Origin: Streptomyces finlayi
GTDB lineage: Bacteria; Actinomycetota; Actinomycetes; Streptomycetales; Streptomycetaceae
Direction: 5' to 3'
DNA: 64,000 nucleotides
Assembly (NCBI RefSeq): GCF_014216315.1
Contig: NZ_CP045702.1
Coordinates: forward strand, 5,332,001 to 5,396,000
The stretch's first letter is position 1; each line of letters starts with the position of its first letter. Positions 17,503 to 26,446 of the stretch are shown piece by piece. The notes beneath the pieces were generated by a model, which did no database searches, was not told where the DNA came from, and saw nothing but the letters and a program-made list of their open reading frames with translations. The position numbers and the translations under genes are program-made.

Positions 17503-17594
17503 TTCGTGAGAGGAAGGTATGGCGCAGGTCACCGGGCCGTCAATGGGCGGCGCCTGTGCGGCTGAAGTGTTACCTGGTACGTCCCGTACGCCGA

Positions 17595-17624
17595 AGGGGC
17601 GCACCGCACGCGCGGAACGCCCCT
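17595..17624 (-). terminator. Probable terminator of mscS
   Basis: AGGGGCG and CGCCCCT form a 7-bp stem with a 16-nt loop, 20 nt beyond the mscS stop. No U tract follows. Confidence 0.45.
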
Positions 17625-17643
17625 CCGGTCTGCTTCCGGGTGG

Positions 17644-18705
17644 CTATTTGGCCAGGTTCGGCTGTGCTATCGGCGTCGCGGCCAGCGACTGCGGGGAGGT
17701 CGCCGAGGCGTACGCCGACGGGGCGGCCATGCCTGCCGTCAGGTCCGGCGCGGCGTCGTCCGCCTGGAGCGGCAGGGTCCCGACCATCCGGATGCCCGCG
17801 TCGTCCAGCGCCTGCTTGATGCGCCAGCGCAGCTCGCGCTCCACGCCCAGCGCCTTGCCCGGCATCGTCTTCGCCGTCACCCGGACCGTCATCGAGTCCA
17901 GCAGCACCGCGTCCAGGCCCAGGACCTCCACCGGGCCCCAGAGGCGCTCGGTCCACGGGTCCTCCTTGGCCATGGCCTCCGACGCGGCGGTGATCGCCGC
18001 GCGGACGTGGTCCAGGTTCTCCGTGGGGCGCACCGTCACATCGACGCCGGCCGTCGACCAGCCCTGGCTGAGGTTGCCGATCCGCTTCACCTCGCCGTTG
18101 CGGACGTACCAGATCTCACCGTTGTCACCGCGCAGCTTCGTGACCCGTAGGCCCACCTCGATGACCTCGCCCGATGCGACGCCCGCGTCGACCGTGTCCC
18201 CGACGCCGTACTGGTCCTCGAGGATCATGAAGACGCCGGAGAGGAAGTCGGTGACCAGGTTGCGCGCGCCGAAGCCCAGCGCGACCCCGGCCACACCGGC
18301 GGAGGCCAGCAGGGGCGCCAGATTGATCTGGAACGCGCCCAGGATCATCAGGCCCGCCGTACCGAGGATCAGGAACGACGTCACCGAACGGAGTACGGAC
18401 CCGATCGCTTCCGAGCGCTGGCGGCGCCGTTCCGCGTTGACCAGCAGACCACCGAGGGCGGTGCCCTCCACCGCCTGGGCGCTGCGGTTCATACGCTCGA
18501 TGAGGTTGGTCAGGGCCCGGCGGATCACATAGCGCAGCACGATCGCGATCACCGCGATGAGCAGGATCCGCAGACCGGTGTTCAACCAGGTGGACCAGTT
18601 CTGCTCGACCCAGCTCGCGGCGTTGCCGGCCTGCTCCGCGGCCTCGTCCAGCGAGCCGACCGGCTCAGGGGAGGGGGCTACGGCCAAGAGGACGGACAGG
18701 TGCAC
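17644..18705 (-). CDS. MscS-family mechanosensitive channel
   Basis: The product has 353 residues. A short N-terminal hydrophobic stretch, an amphipathic section, and helices near 55-75 and 125-165 are followed by the MscS pore helix and beta domain: GALGFGARNL-like sequence (VALGFGARNLVTDFLSG), EDQYGVGDTV, and GEVIEVGLRVTKLRGDNGEIWYVRNGEV. It would release solutes on hypo-osmotic shock. GTG 18705 is supported by GGAGG 8 nt upstream. The tail is Ala/Pro/Thr-rich and dispensable-looking. It is divergent from the HNH gene and monocistronic. Confidence 0.9.
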   Translation of the reverse strand: MHLSVLLAVAPSPEPVGSLDEAAEQAGNAASWVEQNWSTWLNTGLRILLIAVIAIVLRYVIRRALTNLIERMNRSAQAVEGTALGGLLVNAERRRQRSEAIGSVLRSVTSFLILGTAGLMILGAFQINLAPLLASAGVAGVALGFGARNLVTDFLSGVFMILEDQYGVGDTVDAGVASGEVIEVGLRVTKLRGDNGEIWYVRNGEVKRIGNLSQGWSTAGVDVTVRPTENLDHVRAAITAASEAMAKEDPWTERLWGPVEVLGLDAVLLDSMTVRVTAKTMPGKALGVERELRWRIKQALDDAGIRMVGTLPLQADDAAPDLTAGMAAPSAYASATSPQSLAATPIAQPNLAK

Positions 18706-19022
18706 GGCGGGGACCTCCAGGAGCGGCGACGGGTGACCAACAACAGTAACGAAGCCAGGGGAGTGGTTCGTTGCCAAGTTCGGGGGAGAGCCACGTCTCA
18801 CCCGGGGATACAGCAGATGTGGCCGATCGCACAGGGCGGTCGGCCGCCGTGGTCACGTGCCGGTTTCCGGGCGTCGCGGCCGTGGGCGGGCGGGAGAGTG
18901 AGGAAAATCCCTCCGGCCCGTTACCGGCACGTGGTGGCGTTTCGACCAGGCATGAGGAGAGACTGAGATCGGATCGTCCCGGCGCGAGCCACGCGCCGCC
19001 GGCGTACAAGGAGGCATCCACC
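18706..19022. other. Divergent intergenic region between mscS and the HNH gene
   Basis: The 317 bp hold the promoters and leaders of both genes. I see GC-rich inverted segments (for example around 18830-18880), but no RNA family, operator or small gene that I can name. Confidence 0.4.
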
Positions 19023-19559
19023 GTGCCGCACGTCCTGGTTCTCAACGCGTCGTACGAGCCGCTCGGCGTCGTACCGCTCCACCGCGCGCTCGTCCTCGTC
19101 CTGGAGAGCAAGGCCATCTGCCTCGAGGAGTCCGGCGCCTTCCTGCACAGTGCCACCCGTGTGGTGCCGGCGCCCAGCGTCATCCGCCTCAAGAGGTTCG
19201 TGCGGGTCCCCTACCGGGGGCCCGTTCCACTGACCCGGCGGGCGCTCTTCGCCCGTGACGGCGGGCGCTGCATGTACTGCGGTGCCGCGGCCACCAGCGT
19301 CGACCACGTCATTCCGCGAAGCCGCGGCGGACAGCACGCCTGGGACAACGTGGTGGCTGCCTGCCGCCGCTGCAACCACGTCAAGGCCGACCGTCATCTG
19401 CCCGAGCTCGGCTGGCGGCTCCGCCACCAGCCCGCCCCGCCCAGCGGCCTCGCCTGGCGGATCATCGGCACCGGACACCGGGACCCGCGCTGGCTCCCGT
19501 ACCTCCAGCCGTTCGGCGCGGACGACGTGCTGGCCAGGATCGACGGCATTTCGGCGTGA
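19023..19559 (+). CDS. HNH endonuclease
   Basis: The product has 178 residues. The N-terminal part (VLVLNASYEPLGVVPLHRAL) is the one shared by actinobacterial stand-alone HNH proteins. The nuclease core is FARDGGRCMYCG, then SVDHVIPRSRGGQHAWDNVVAACRRCNHVKAD, giving the zinc-binding C4 cluster and the HNH His/Asn residues. The GTG start has AAGGAGG 8 nt upstream (19008-19014). The biological role of this widely conserved protein is not established; the genome context (no phage genes) does not suggest a terminase partner. Confidence 0.9.
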   Translation: MPHVLVLNASYEPLGVVPLHRALVLVLESKAICLEESGAFLHSATRVVPAPSVIRLKRFVRVPYRGPVPLTRRALFARDGGRCMYCGAAATSVDHVIPRSRGGQHAWDNVVAACRRCNHVKADRHLPELGWRLRHQPAPPSGLAWRIIGTGHRDPRWLPYLQPFGADDVLARIDGISA

Positions 19560-19647
19560 GCCGGCAAGCACCAGCAGGTGCGGGCAGCGTCCGGCCGGTC
19601 CGGCGGCCGAGGACGAGACGGCAACCGGACGACCCGGTCACCACCGC

Positions 19648-22632
19648 CTACTCCTCGGTGGCCGCCACCGCGTACGCCTCCACGGACCACAGCGAGTAGC
19701 CGTACTCCGTGGCCCGGCCGTCGCCCTGTATCCGGATGAACCGGGTGTCCTTCGCGTCCATGCGGACCGCTTCGCGCCCGCCCCGGCCCTCGCGGACCGT
19801 CGCCGCCGTACGCCAGGTGCGGCCGTCCGCGGAGACCTGGACGCGGTAGCGCGAGGCGTACGCGTCCTGCCAGCGCAGCACCACCTGCCCCAGTCGCACC
19901 GGCTCGGACAGTTCGGTCTGCCACCAGGCGCCGTCCTCCACGGGCGAGGACCAGCGGGTGGCGGGATCGCCGTCGGAGGCGGCTGCCGCCGGGAAGTCGG
20001 GGGTCTCGTCGCCCGACGAGGAGGCCGTGCCCGTACGCGCCAGATCGGCGCCCGCGGTGGGCGGGAAGGCCCGCACCGTCAGCGTGCTCCGTTCGCCGCC
20101 GAAGGTGAGCGGCACCTCGTACTCGCCGGCCGGTGTGTCCGCCGGGACCGTGATGTCCACGGGGACATCCGTGCTGGACCCGCGCGGCACCGTGGTCTGC
20201 TTCGGCACAGTCACCCTGATGCCCTTGGGCGCCTCGGCGGTCAGCGCACCCCGGACCTCGGCCGGGCGGCCCCCGGCCAGCCGTGCCTCGACCCGCTGCG
20301 GGCTGCCGCCGATCACCGCGTCCGTCTCGCCGCGTACGAGAGCGAGGCGGGCGGCGGGCTCGTCACCGAACCACGGCACGACCGTCCGCACCTTCGGACC
20401 GGCCCCGCCCGTTCCACGGCCGGGAAGGAGCGGGGGCGCGGTACCGGTGAAGGACGGGACGGCGACGGGCAGGACCACCCGGACCGCGTCCGCCCGCAGG
20501 CCCTTCGTCGCCGCCTGGGTCCAGCCCGACGAGGAGAGCGGGCCGAGGAGGCGCCAGCCCTCGCCCGGCACATGGGCCTCGAGAACCGCGCCGGCCGCGC
20601 GGCTGCCCGGGTCCGTCGTCACGGTCACGGCGTCCACGGGGCGGGTCCTGCCCAGCTGGATCGTGTAGCTGTTCGCGTCCTTGGTGACCGTGCCCGCGTC
20701 GCGGTCGGCGCCGTTCCAGCCGTCCGACTCCTTGCGGACCCGGTTCAGGAACGGCCCCAGCACGCCCTTGCCGACGGTCGCCCCGCTGTCCGCGATCTCC
20801 TCGCGCAGGCCCTCCAGTGCCAGCTGCGCCTGCCAGGCGCCCGCTCCGTCACCGCGCGCCTGCGCCTGGAGCAGATCGACCGCGAGCTCACCCGCGCGGC
20901 CGTACCGGGCCAGCTGGTCCGTCCACGGACGCACTTCGTCGTCCAGCCGCCCGCCCGCGGGGGCCGTCAGCCGGCCGGGGGTCTCCCGCATCACGGTGAA
21001 CGCCGCCCGCAGCTCGCGCGCCGCTTCGTCGCGCACGGCGCCGCTCGCGGACCGGGACGCCCAGAACGCGGTGAGCAGAGGCCGCAGATACGCGGACTCC
21101 GCGCCGCCGAGGACGGAGGTCGCGCTGTTGCCCGCGAGAGCGCCCAGAGCGGCCCGGGTACGGGCGTCACCGCCCGCCAGGTCGTCGATCGCCGCCTGCC
21201 AGGACTCCTGCGGCCGGTAGCCCTTCGGGTTCCAGGCGAAGTCGGCGGCGGTGAACAGCGGGATGCGGGACGCGGAGGGCTGCTCCATCGCGTTGGCGAT
21301 CAGCGCGGCGGAACCGCTCGCCACCGCCGGATCCCGGCCGGTGTACGGGCCGAGGAAGATCCGGTCCTGGGCGTAGTCGTTGACCGGGTAGTTGTCCATG
21401 GTGACCAGCGGATGACGGAAGGCGGCCCGGGCCCCCGCCAGCTCACGACCGGTGATGGTCTTCGGCACGACCCCGACGCCGGTCCAGGCCACCCGCACCC
21501 GGTCGTCCAGCTCGGCGGCGAGCGCCTCGCGGTAGTCCGTCGCACCGTCCTGGTAGTACTCCGTCGGCATCACCGTCAGCGACTCGGCGTCCGGGTGGCG
21601 CTCCGCCAGGTGCCGGTCGACGGCGCTCGCCACGCGTGCCTGGGCCCTGGCGGCGGCCTCAGGGCCGTTGCCGAAGGTGTCCGCGTCCTCGTCGCAGTGC
21701 CATTCGCTGTAGCTGACGTCCTGGAACTGGAGCTGGAAGACGCGCACGCCCAGCGCCCACATGGAATCGATCTTCCGCGTCAGCGCCTTGATGTCACCGT
21801 CCGACGCCATGCACATCGCCTGGCCGGGGGAGACGGCCCAGCCGAGGGTCACATGCTCGGCGCGCGCCTTCTCCGCCAGGGCGCGGAAGTCCGCACGGCC
21901 CTCGGCGGGGTAGGGCTCGCGCCAGCGCGCCTGTCGGAAGGGATCGTCGCCCGCCGCGTACAGATAGCGGTTCTGCTTGGTGCGCCCCATGAAGGCGATC
22001 TGCGCGAGCCGCTCCTCGCGGGTCCACGGCTGCCCGTAGAACCCCTCCGCCGTCCCTCGGACGGCCGTGCCCGGCCAGTCGCGCACCACGGCGCCCGCGA
22101 CGGCTCCGTCGCGGATCAGCTGGCGCAGCGTCTGGACGGCGTGGAAGAGGCCGTCGTCGCCGACACCGTCCAGAGCGACGGTGGAGCGTCCGGCGACCTG
22201 GCCGGACGCGATGCGGTAGCCGCCGGCGGGCAGGTCCGCGCGCTCGGGCGCCCGCATGATCCGCAGGGCGTCCAGGGCGCCGGGACCGCCGGCCCGGAGG
22301 ACGGGGCCGCGCCCCGGCAGCCCCTCGTGCAGGGTGGTGACGCCCGCGTCGCGCAGTACGGTCCGCAGGGCGGCCACGGCGTACGGATCGGCGCCCGCGT
22401 CGGCGACGACGGTGACCTCGGTACCGAGGGGCACGGCCTGGCCGGATGCCTTGATGGTCTGCGGACGCGGCCAGACGGAGGGCAGCCGCGAGTCGTCGAC
22501 GCGGTCGGGCACGGCGGTCCGGGGGCCGGGTACGACGGGGGCCGCCACTGCGGCCGGGGCGACGGAACCGAGCAGTCCGCCGATCACCGCGACGGCGACG
22601 GCCGTCGCGTGCTTCCTGCGCCCGAACTGCAC
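19648..22632 (-). CDS. Secreted GH84-type beta-N-acetylglucosaminidase with F5/8C domain
   Basis: The product has 994 residues. A signal peptide (about 1-31) precedes a GH84 N-terminal domain (WPRPQTIKASG...) and the catalytic barrel, recognisable from RGTAEGFYGQPWTREERL, YLYAAGDDPFRQARWREPYP and VRVFQLQFQDVSYSEWHC. It then has a helical region, a NEW3-like beta domain (about 800-860) and a C-terminal discoidin/F5-8C carbohydrate-binding domain (about 870-990). The place of the usual GH84 Asp-Asp pair appears to be Gln304-Asp305. The GTG start has GAGGGG 6 nt upstream. It probably trims GlcNAc from glycans outside the cell. It is monocistronic. Confidence 0.85.
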   Translation of the reverse strand: MQFGRRKHATAVAVAVIGGLLGSVAPAAVAAPVVPGPRTAVPDRVDDSRLPSVWPRPQTIKASGQAVPLGTEVTVVADAGADPYAVAALRTVLRDAGVTTLHEGLPGRGPVLRAGGPGALDALRIMRAPERADLPAGGYRIASGQVAGRSTVALDGVGDDGLFHAVQTLRQLIRDGAVAGAVVRDWPGTAVRGTAEGFYGQPWTREERLAQIAFMGRTKQNRYLYAAGDDPFRQARWREPYPAEGRADFRALAEKARAEHVTLGWAVSPGQAMCMASDGDIKALTRKIDSMWALGVRVFQLQFQDVSYSEWHCDEDADTFGNGPEAAARAQARVASAVDRHLAERHPDAESLTVMPTEYYQDGATDYREALAAELDDRVRVAWTGVGVVPKTITGRELAGARAAFRHPLVTMDNYPVNDYAQDRIFLGPYTGRDPAVASGSAALIANAMEQPSASRIPLFTAADFAWNPKGYRPQESWQAAIDDLAGGDARTRAALGALAGNSATSVLGGAESAYLRPLLTAFWASRSASGAVRDEAARELRAAFTVMRETPGRLTAPAGGRLDDEVRPWTDQLARYGRAGELAVDLLQAQARGDGAGAWQAQLALEGLREEIADSGATVGKGVLGPFLNRVRKESDGWNGADRDAGTVTKDANSYTIQLGRTRPVDAVTVTTDPGSRAAGAVLEAHVPGEGWRLLGPLSSSGWTQAATKGLRADAVRVVLPVAVPSFTGTAPPLLPGRGTGGAGPKVRTVVPWFGDEPAARLALVRGETDAVIGGSPQRVEARLAGGRPAEVRGALTAEAPKGIRVTVPKQTTVPRGSSTDVPVDITVPADTPAGEYEVPLTFGGERSTLTVRAFPPTAGADLARTGTASSSGDETPDFPAAAASDGDPATRWSSPVEDGAWWQTELSEPVRLGQVVLRWQDAYASRYRVQVSADGRTWRTAATVREGRGGREAVRMDAKDTRFIRIQGDGRATEYGYSLWSVEAYAVAATEE

Positions 22633-22940
22633 GTTGCGCCCCTCTCGTCCCGCCGGTGGGCTCCGAGCCCACCACCCGTGCGCGAGGGTGTCAATGCGCG
22701 TGACCGTTGCGCCAGAAATGCCCGGCCGCCTTGTCGGGAATCGCCGGTACGCGCCCGCGAGGGGGGCCGGAAGCGGCTCCCGGTGGCCGGAAACGGCTCA
22801 TGGCAGCCGGACGGGGGAACGGAATGTGACCTACGGCACGTTGAGCTCGTTGTCATAACGCCTATGTCACGTCCATGTCTGCGCTCGCACCGGCTGGGTA
22901 GGTCTGGCGATGTCCTGTTCCCAAAGGCCAGGAGGCCACC
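22633..22940. other. Divergent promoter region, GH84 gene / malQ operon
   Basis: These 308 bp separate the two divergent units. The section 22820-22905 is less GC-rich than its surroundings and probably holds the malQ-side promoter; no operator could be assigned with confidence. Confidence 0.35.
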
Positions 22941-23255
22941 ATGCCCGCTGCCGCGCAGCTTCTGCTCTCCGCCCTCTCCAAACAGGTGCCGGGCCCCACG
23001 GGCCCTGCCGCTCCGACCACCGAACCGTGCCTGACCGATCTCGCGCCTCCGATGATCAGCGAGCTGCCGCTCGCCGATGTCTCCCACCTGGGGGTCGAGG
23101 CCGCCTTCGCCGACGCCGCACCGCTGACCAGCGAGCCGCCGCTCGCCGATGCCACCCCTCTCACGAGCGAGCCACCGCTCGCCGCCGTCGCCCCTCTGAC
23201 CAGCGAGCCGACCGCCCCCGGCACCGCAGGGGGCATGGAGACCCCAGGAGTCTGA
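22941..23255 (+). CDS. Small Pro-rich protein with internal repeats, in operon with malQ
   Basis: The product has 104 residues and no recognised family. After a short helical start (MPAAAQLLLSALSKQV) it is made of degenerate repeats around PLTSEPPLADA: three clear copies in residues 58-93 and two weaker ones before. AGGAGG lies 5 nt before the ATG, and the TGA stop abuts the malQ ATG exactly, so it is clearly translated and coupled to malQ. It has no signal peptide or membrane segment. It may be a disordered partner or leader-type gene for the glucanotransferase. Confidence 0.7.
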   Translation: MPAAAQLLLSALSKQVPGPTGPAAPTTEPCLTDLAPPMISELPLADVSHLGVEAAFADAAPLTSEPPLADATPLTSEPPLAAVAPLTSEPTAPGTAGGMETPGV

Positions 23256-25442
23256 ATGGGCTTGTCCCGGCTCGCCGCACTGCACGGTGTCGCCACCTCC
23301 TACTCGCCGTCCCCTGATGTCACGGTGTCCGTCCCCGACGACACGGTCACGGCCGTGCTCGCCGCGCTGGGCGTCGACGCCGGCACTCCCGAGGCCGTAA
23401 GGAAGGCGCTGGACGCCGCGGAATCGGCGGCGGTTTCCCGCCTGCTTCCGCCGACGGTGGTGGTCTGGTCGGGGGAGCCGCCGCCCGTCGCCCTGACGGC
23501 GCTGCCACCGGACACGGCCCTGACGATCGAGCTGGAGCCCGCCCCGGGGGCAGCCGCCACGCCCCCGGAGCGTCTGGCCCGGGTGGCGAACCCGACGACG
23601 CCGGATGCCCCGGTCTCCGGGGCCCCCGAAGCCGCAGGCGCCACCCCTCCGGCCCCCGGCTGGTGGGACGAGCCGCCCCCCGGGGTCCACCGGCTGTCCG
23701 CGCGCACCCCGGACAACCGGCACGCCGCCGCCACGCTCGTCGTCGCCCCTGCCCGCGTCCCGCAGCCCCCCGACCGGGTCCACGGCTTCCTCGTCCAGCT
23801 GTACTCCCTGCTCTCCGCCCGGTCCTGGGGCATGGGCGACCTCGGTGATCTGGCCGATCTCGCCGCCTGGTCCGGCCGGAGCCTCGGCTCGGGATTCGTC
23901 CAGGTCAACCCGCTCCACGCGGCCGTACCCGGCTCGCCCACCGACCCCTCCCCGTACCGCCCCTCCTCGCGCCGCTTCCCCGACCCCGTCCACCTGCACA
24001 TCGAGTCGGTGCCCGAGTACGGGCACGTCCGGGACCGTACGGCCCTGGACGACTTCCGCCAGGACGCCGCGGGACTCTCCGAAGCCGTGCTCAACAAGGG
24101 TGCCCTGATCGACCGGGACGCCGTCTGGGAGCTCAAGCGGCAGGCTCTGGAACTCATCCACGAGGTGCCGCTGACCCCCGGCCGCCGGGCCGCGTACTGC
24201 GACTTCCTGGCCGAACAGGGACAGGCCCTGGAGGACCACGCCCTGTGGTGCGCGCTGGCCGAGGTACACGGTTGCGACTGGCACTCCTGGCCCGAAGGGC
24301 TGCGCGACCCACGCTCCCCGCACACCGCCAGGGCGCGCGCCGAACTGCTGGACCGGGTCGACTTCCACTCCTGGCTCGCCTGGCTGACCGCCACCCAGCT
24401 CGCCGCCGCCCAGCAGGCCGCCCGGGACGCCGGCATGGCCGTCGGGATCGTCCACGACCTGGCCGTGGGCGTGCACCCGGCCGGCGCCGACACCTGGGCC
24501 CAGCAGGACGCCTTCGCACGCGGGATGTCGGTCGGCGCGCCCCCGGACGCCTTCAACGCGCGCGGCCAGGACTGGGGGCTGCCCCCATGGCGCCCCGACG
24601 CGCTCGCCGCTTCGGGCTACGCCCCGTACCGCGGCCTCCTGCGCGGTCTCCTCGCCCATGCGGGCGCCCTGCGCATCGACCACGTGATGGGACTGTTCCG
24701 GCTCTGGTGGGTGCCCGAGGGGCGTCCGCCCACCGAGGGCACGTACGTCGGCCAGGACGCCGAGGCCATGCTCGCCGTCCTCGTCCTGGAGGCCCACCGT
24801 GCCGGTGCCGTCGTCATAGGGGAGGACCTCGGCACCGTGGAGCCCGGCGTCCGCGAGGCGCTCGCCCGGCGCGGGGTGCTCGGCACCTCCGTGCTCTGGT
24901 TCGAGCGCGACTGGGACGGCACGGGCGAGCCCCTGCCCCCCGAGCGGTGGCGGCGGGACTGCGTGGCCACCGCCACCACCCACGACCTGCCCTCCACCGC
25001 CGCCCGGCTGACCGGCGACCACGTGACACTGCGCCACCGCCTCGGGCTGCTCACCCGCCCGCTGGAGCAGGAGCTGACCGAGGACGCCACCGGGACCGCC
25101 GAGTGGCTGGCCTACCTCGCCCGGCTCCGGCTCCTGCCCGAGGGCGACGGCGACGAGGAGGCCGCGATCCGGGCCGTGCACCGCTTCCTGCTGCTCACCC
25201 CGGCCCGGATGACCGGCGTCTGGCTCCCCGACACGGTGGGCGACCGCCGCCCGCAGAACCTGCCCGGCACCTGGGACCAGTACCCCAACTGGCGCCTGCC
25301 CGTCGCCGATGCCGACGGCCACCCGGTCACCCTGGAGGAGCTCGCCGCGTCGCCCCGGCTGCACCGGCTGATGGAGGTGCTGAGCCCCCGCCCGGAGCAT
25401 TCCGGGTCCCGTACGCCACCCCCGGGCGCGCGCCGCCCGTAG
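23256..25442 (+). CDS. malQ: 4-alpha-glucanotransferase (amylomaltase)
   Basis: The product has 728 residues, the usual length for actinobacterial GH77 with an N-terminal extension. GH77 motifs are intact: VNPLHAAVPGSPTDPSPY, LRIDHVMGLFRLWW with nucleophile D475, VVIGEDLGTV with acid/base E523, and TTTHDLPST with D577. It transfers alpha-1,4-glucan segments in maltodextrin and glycogen metabolism in the cytoplasm. The start is fixed by the stop of the upstream small gene. The C-terminus is a short Pro/Arg tail. Confidence 0.95.
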   Translation: MGLSRLAALHGVATSYSPSPDVTVSVPDDTVTAVLAALGVDAGTPEAVRKALDAAESAAVSRLLPPTVVVWSGEPPPVALTALPPDTALTIELEPAPGAAATPPERLARVANPTTPDAPVSGAPEAAGATPPAPGWWDEPPPGVHRLSARTPDNRHAAATLVVAPARVPQPPDRVHGFLVQLYSLLSARSWGMGDLGDLADLAAWSGRSLGSGFVQVNPLHAAVPGSPTDPSPYRPSSRRFPDPVHLHIESVPEYGHVRDRTALDDFRQDAAGLSEAVLNKGALIDRDAVWELKRQALELIHEVPLTPGRRAAYCDFLAEQGQALEDHALWCALAEVHGCDWHSWPEGLRDPRSPHTARARAELLDRVDFHSWLAWLTATQLAAAQQAARDAGMAVGIVHDLAVGVHPAGADTWAQQDAFARGMSVGAPPDAFNARGQDWGLPPWRPDALAASGYAPYRGLLRGLLAHAGALRIDHVMGLFRLWWVPEGRPPTEGTYVGQDAEAMLAVLVLEAHRAGAVVIGEDLGTVEPGVREALARRGVLGTSVLWFERDWDGTGEPLPPERWRRDCVATATTHDLPSTAARLTGDHVTLRHRLGLLTRPLEQELTEDATGTAEWLAYLARLRLLPEGDGDEEAAIRAVHRFLLLTPARMTGVWLPDTVGDRRPQNLPGTWDQYPNWRLPVADADGHPVTLEELAASPRLHRLMEVLSPRPEHSGSRTPPPGARRP

Positions 25443-25462
25443 CCGTTCGCTACGTTTGCACC

Positions 25463-25693
25463 GTGGACAAGAAGAACGCTATGCGCGCCGGCGCCGTCGC
25501 AGCCGGTACGACGCTGATGATGCTGCTCATGTCGTCGCCCGCGCTCGCTCTCACCCGCGACGACGGTGACGACCCGGGCCCCGGCCTGAGCGCGATGGAT
25601 ACGATCGGACTGTATGTCGTGGCGCCTATCGCCCTCTTCGTGGTGATCGCGGGCCTCGTCATGGTCCTCGACAAGTCCAAGAAGACGGTCTAG
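25463..25693 (+). CDS. Small secreted/membrane protein
   Basis: The product has 76 residues, conserved in Streptomyces by my recollection but of unknown function. A first hydrophobic stretch (about 9-27) ending in Ala-Leu-Ala could be a signal peptide or helix; an acidic loop (RDDGDDPG) and a second helix (about 47-68) with a Lys-rich end follow. TACGTT lies exactly 6 nt before the GTG, so the mRNA is probably leaderless. The alternative start is ATG 25481. Confidence 0.75.
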   Translation: MDKKNAMRAGAVAAGTTLMMLLMSSPALALTRDDGDDPGPGLSAMDTIGLYVVAPIALFVVIAGLVMVLDKSKKTV

Positions 25694-25782
25694 AAGCTCT
25701 TCCGAGTGCACCGCCGGTACCGGGTACCGTGCGGTGCGCCGGCATGTCCGGGGCCGCTCGTGACGCCGGGTAGGTTGCGCCC

Positions 25783-25950
25783 ATGACCGAGTGGGACGGC
25801 CGCTTCGTCCTGCGCGCCCAGGCCGTGGTCACCCACGTCCGCCTCGACACGTTCCCCGACGGCGGAGTGGCCCGCATGCGCCTGCACGGCTCCCTGACGG
25901 AATCGGGCACCGCCGAACTGACCCGCCGCTACGAGGAGTCGGGCGCGTAG
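25783..25950 (+). pseudogene. C-terminal fragment of allantoicase
   Basis: The 55-residue frame reads VTHVRLDTFPDGGVARMRLHG, which matches the conserved end of the second allantoicase domain; normal allantoicases have about 330-380 residues. No other part of an allantoicase is visible upstream or downstream. It still has TAGGTT 6 nt before an ATG and a normal stop, so it may be transcribed as a leaderless mini-protein. Either it is a relic of a deleted purine-catabolism gene or a retained stand-alone domain. Confidence 0.65.
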
Positions 25951-25992
25951 CGACACGAGTCGGGAAAGAAGCCAACCCCTGAAGGGCGCCCC

Positions 25993-26382
25993 ATGCTGCG
26001 AGTCAAGGCCTTCGACCATCTGGTGCTCAATGTCCAGGACGTCGAGCGGTCCCTGGAGTTCTACTGCGGGCCGCTCGGTCTCGAGCCCGTACGGGTGGAG
26101 GAGTGGCGGGCCGGGAAGGTGCCCTTCCCGTCGGTGCGGGTCAGTCCGGTGACCATCATCGATCTGCTCGACCGGCCCCGCGGTACGTCCAACGTCGACC
26201 ACATCTGTCTCGTCGTCGAGCCGCTCGACTGGCAGCAGGTCATCGACTCCGGGACGTTCACCGTGCTGGAGGGCCCCGTCGGGCGCTTCGGCGCCAGGGG
26301 TGAGGCGCAGTCGGTCTACGTGCACGACCCGGACGGGAACACCGTCGAGCTGCGCTGGTACCCGCAGGACGTGACGGAGTAG
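25993..26382 (+). CDS. VOC-family (glyoxalase/dioxygenase-like) protein
   Basis: The product has 129 residues with two beta-alpha-beta-beta-beta halves. Visible metal-ligand positions are FDHLVL (His), NVDHICL (His) and NTVELRWY (Glu). The tail YVHDPDGNTVELRWYP is typical. The substrate cannot be told: fosfomycin-resistance, glyoxalase and dioxygenase families share these features. The start follows a weak GAAGGGCG site. Confidence 0.85.
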   Translation: MLRVKAFDHLVLNVQDVERSLEFYCGPLGLEPVRVEEWRAGKVPFPSVRVSPVTIIDLLDRPRGTSNVDHICLVVEPLDWQQVIDSGTFTVLEGPVGRFGARGEAQSVYVHDPDGNTVELRWYPQDVTE

Positions 26383-26397
26383 GACGTACGGGTATGG

Positions 26398-26430
26398 CGA
26401 GGGGGTGCCACCACGGGTGGCACCCCCTCG
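26398..26430. terminator. Bidirectional terminator between the VOC gene and pepN
   Basis: CGAGGGGGTGCCACC and its exact complement form a 15-bp stem with a 3-nt ACG loop between two convergent genes. Confidence 0.85.
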
Positions 26431-26446
26431 TCGTTCAGTCGGTCCG

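Noticed and set aside
18706..19022. A structured RNA or riboswitch before the HNH gene
   Set aside because: Several GC-rich pairings exist, but no known RNA signature could be matched by eye.
22584..25400. A 938-residue frame opposite malQ
   Set aside because: It is a shadow of malQ and of the small repeat gene.
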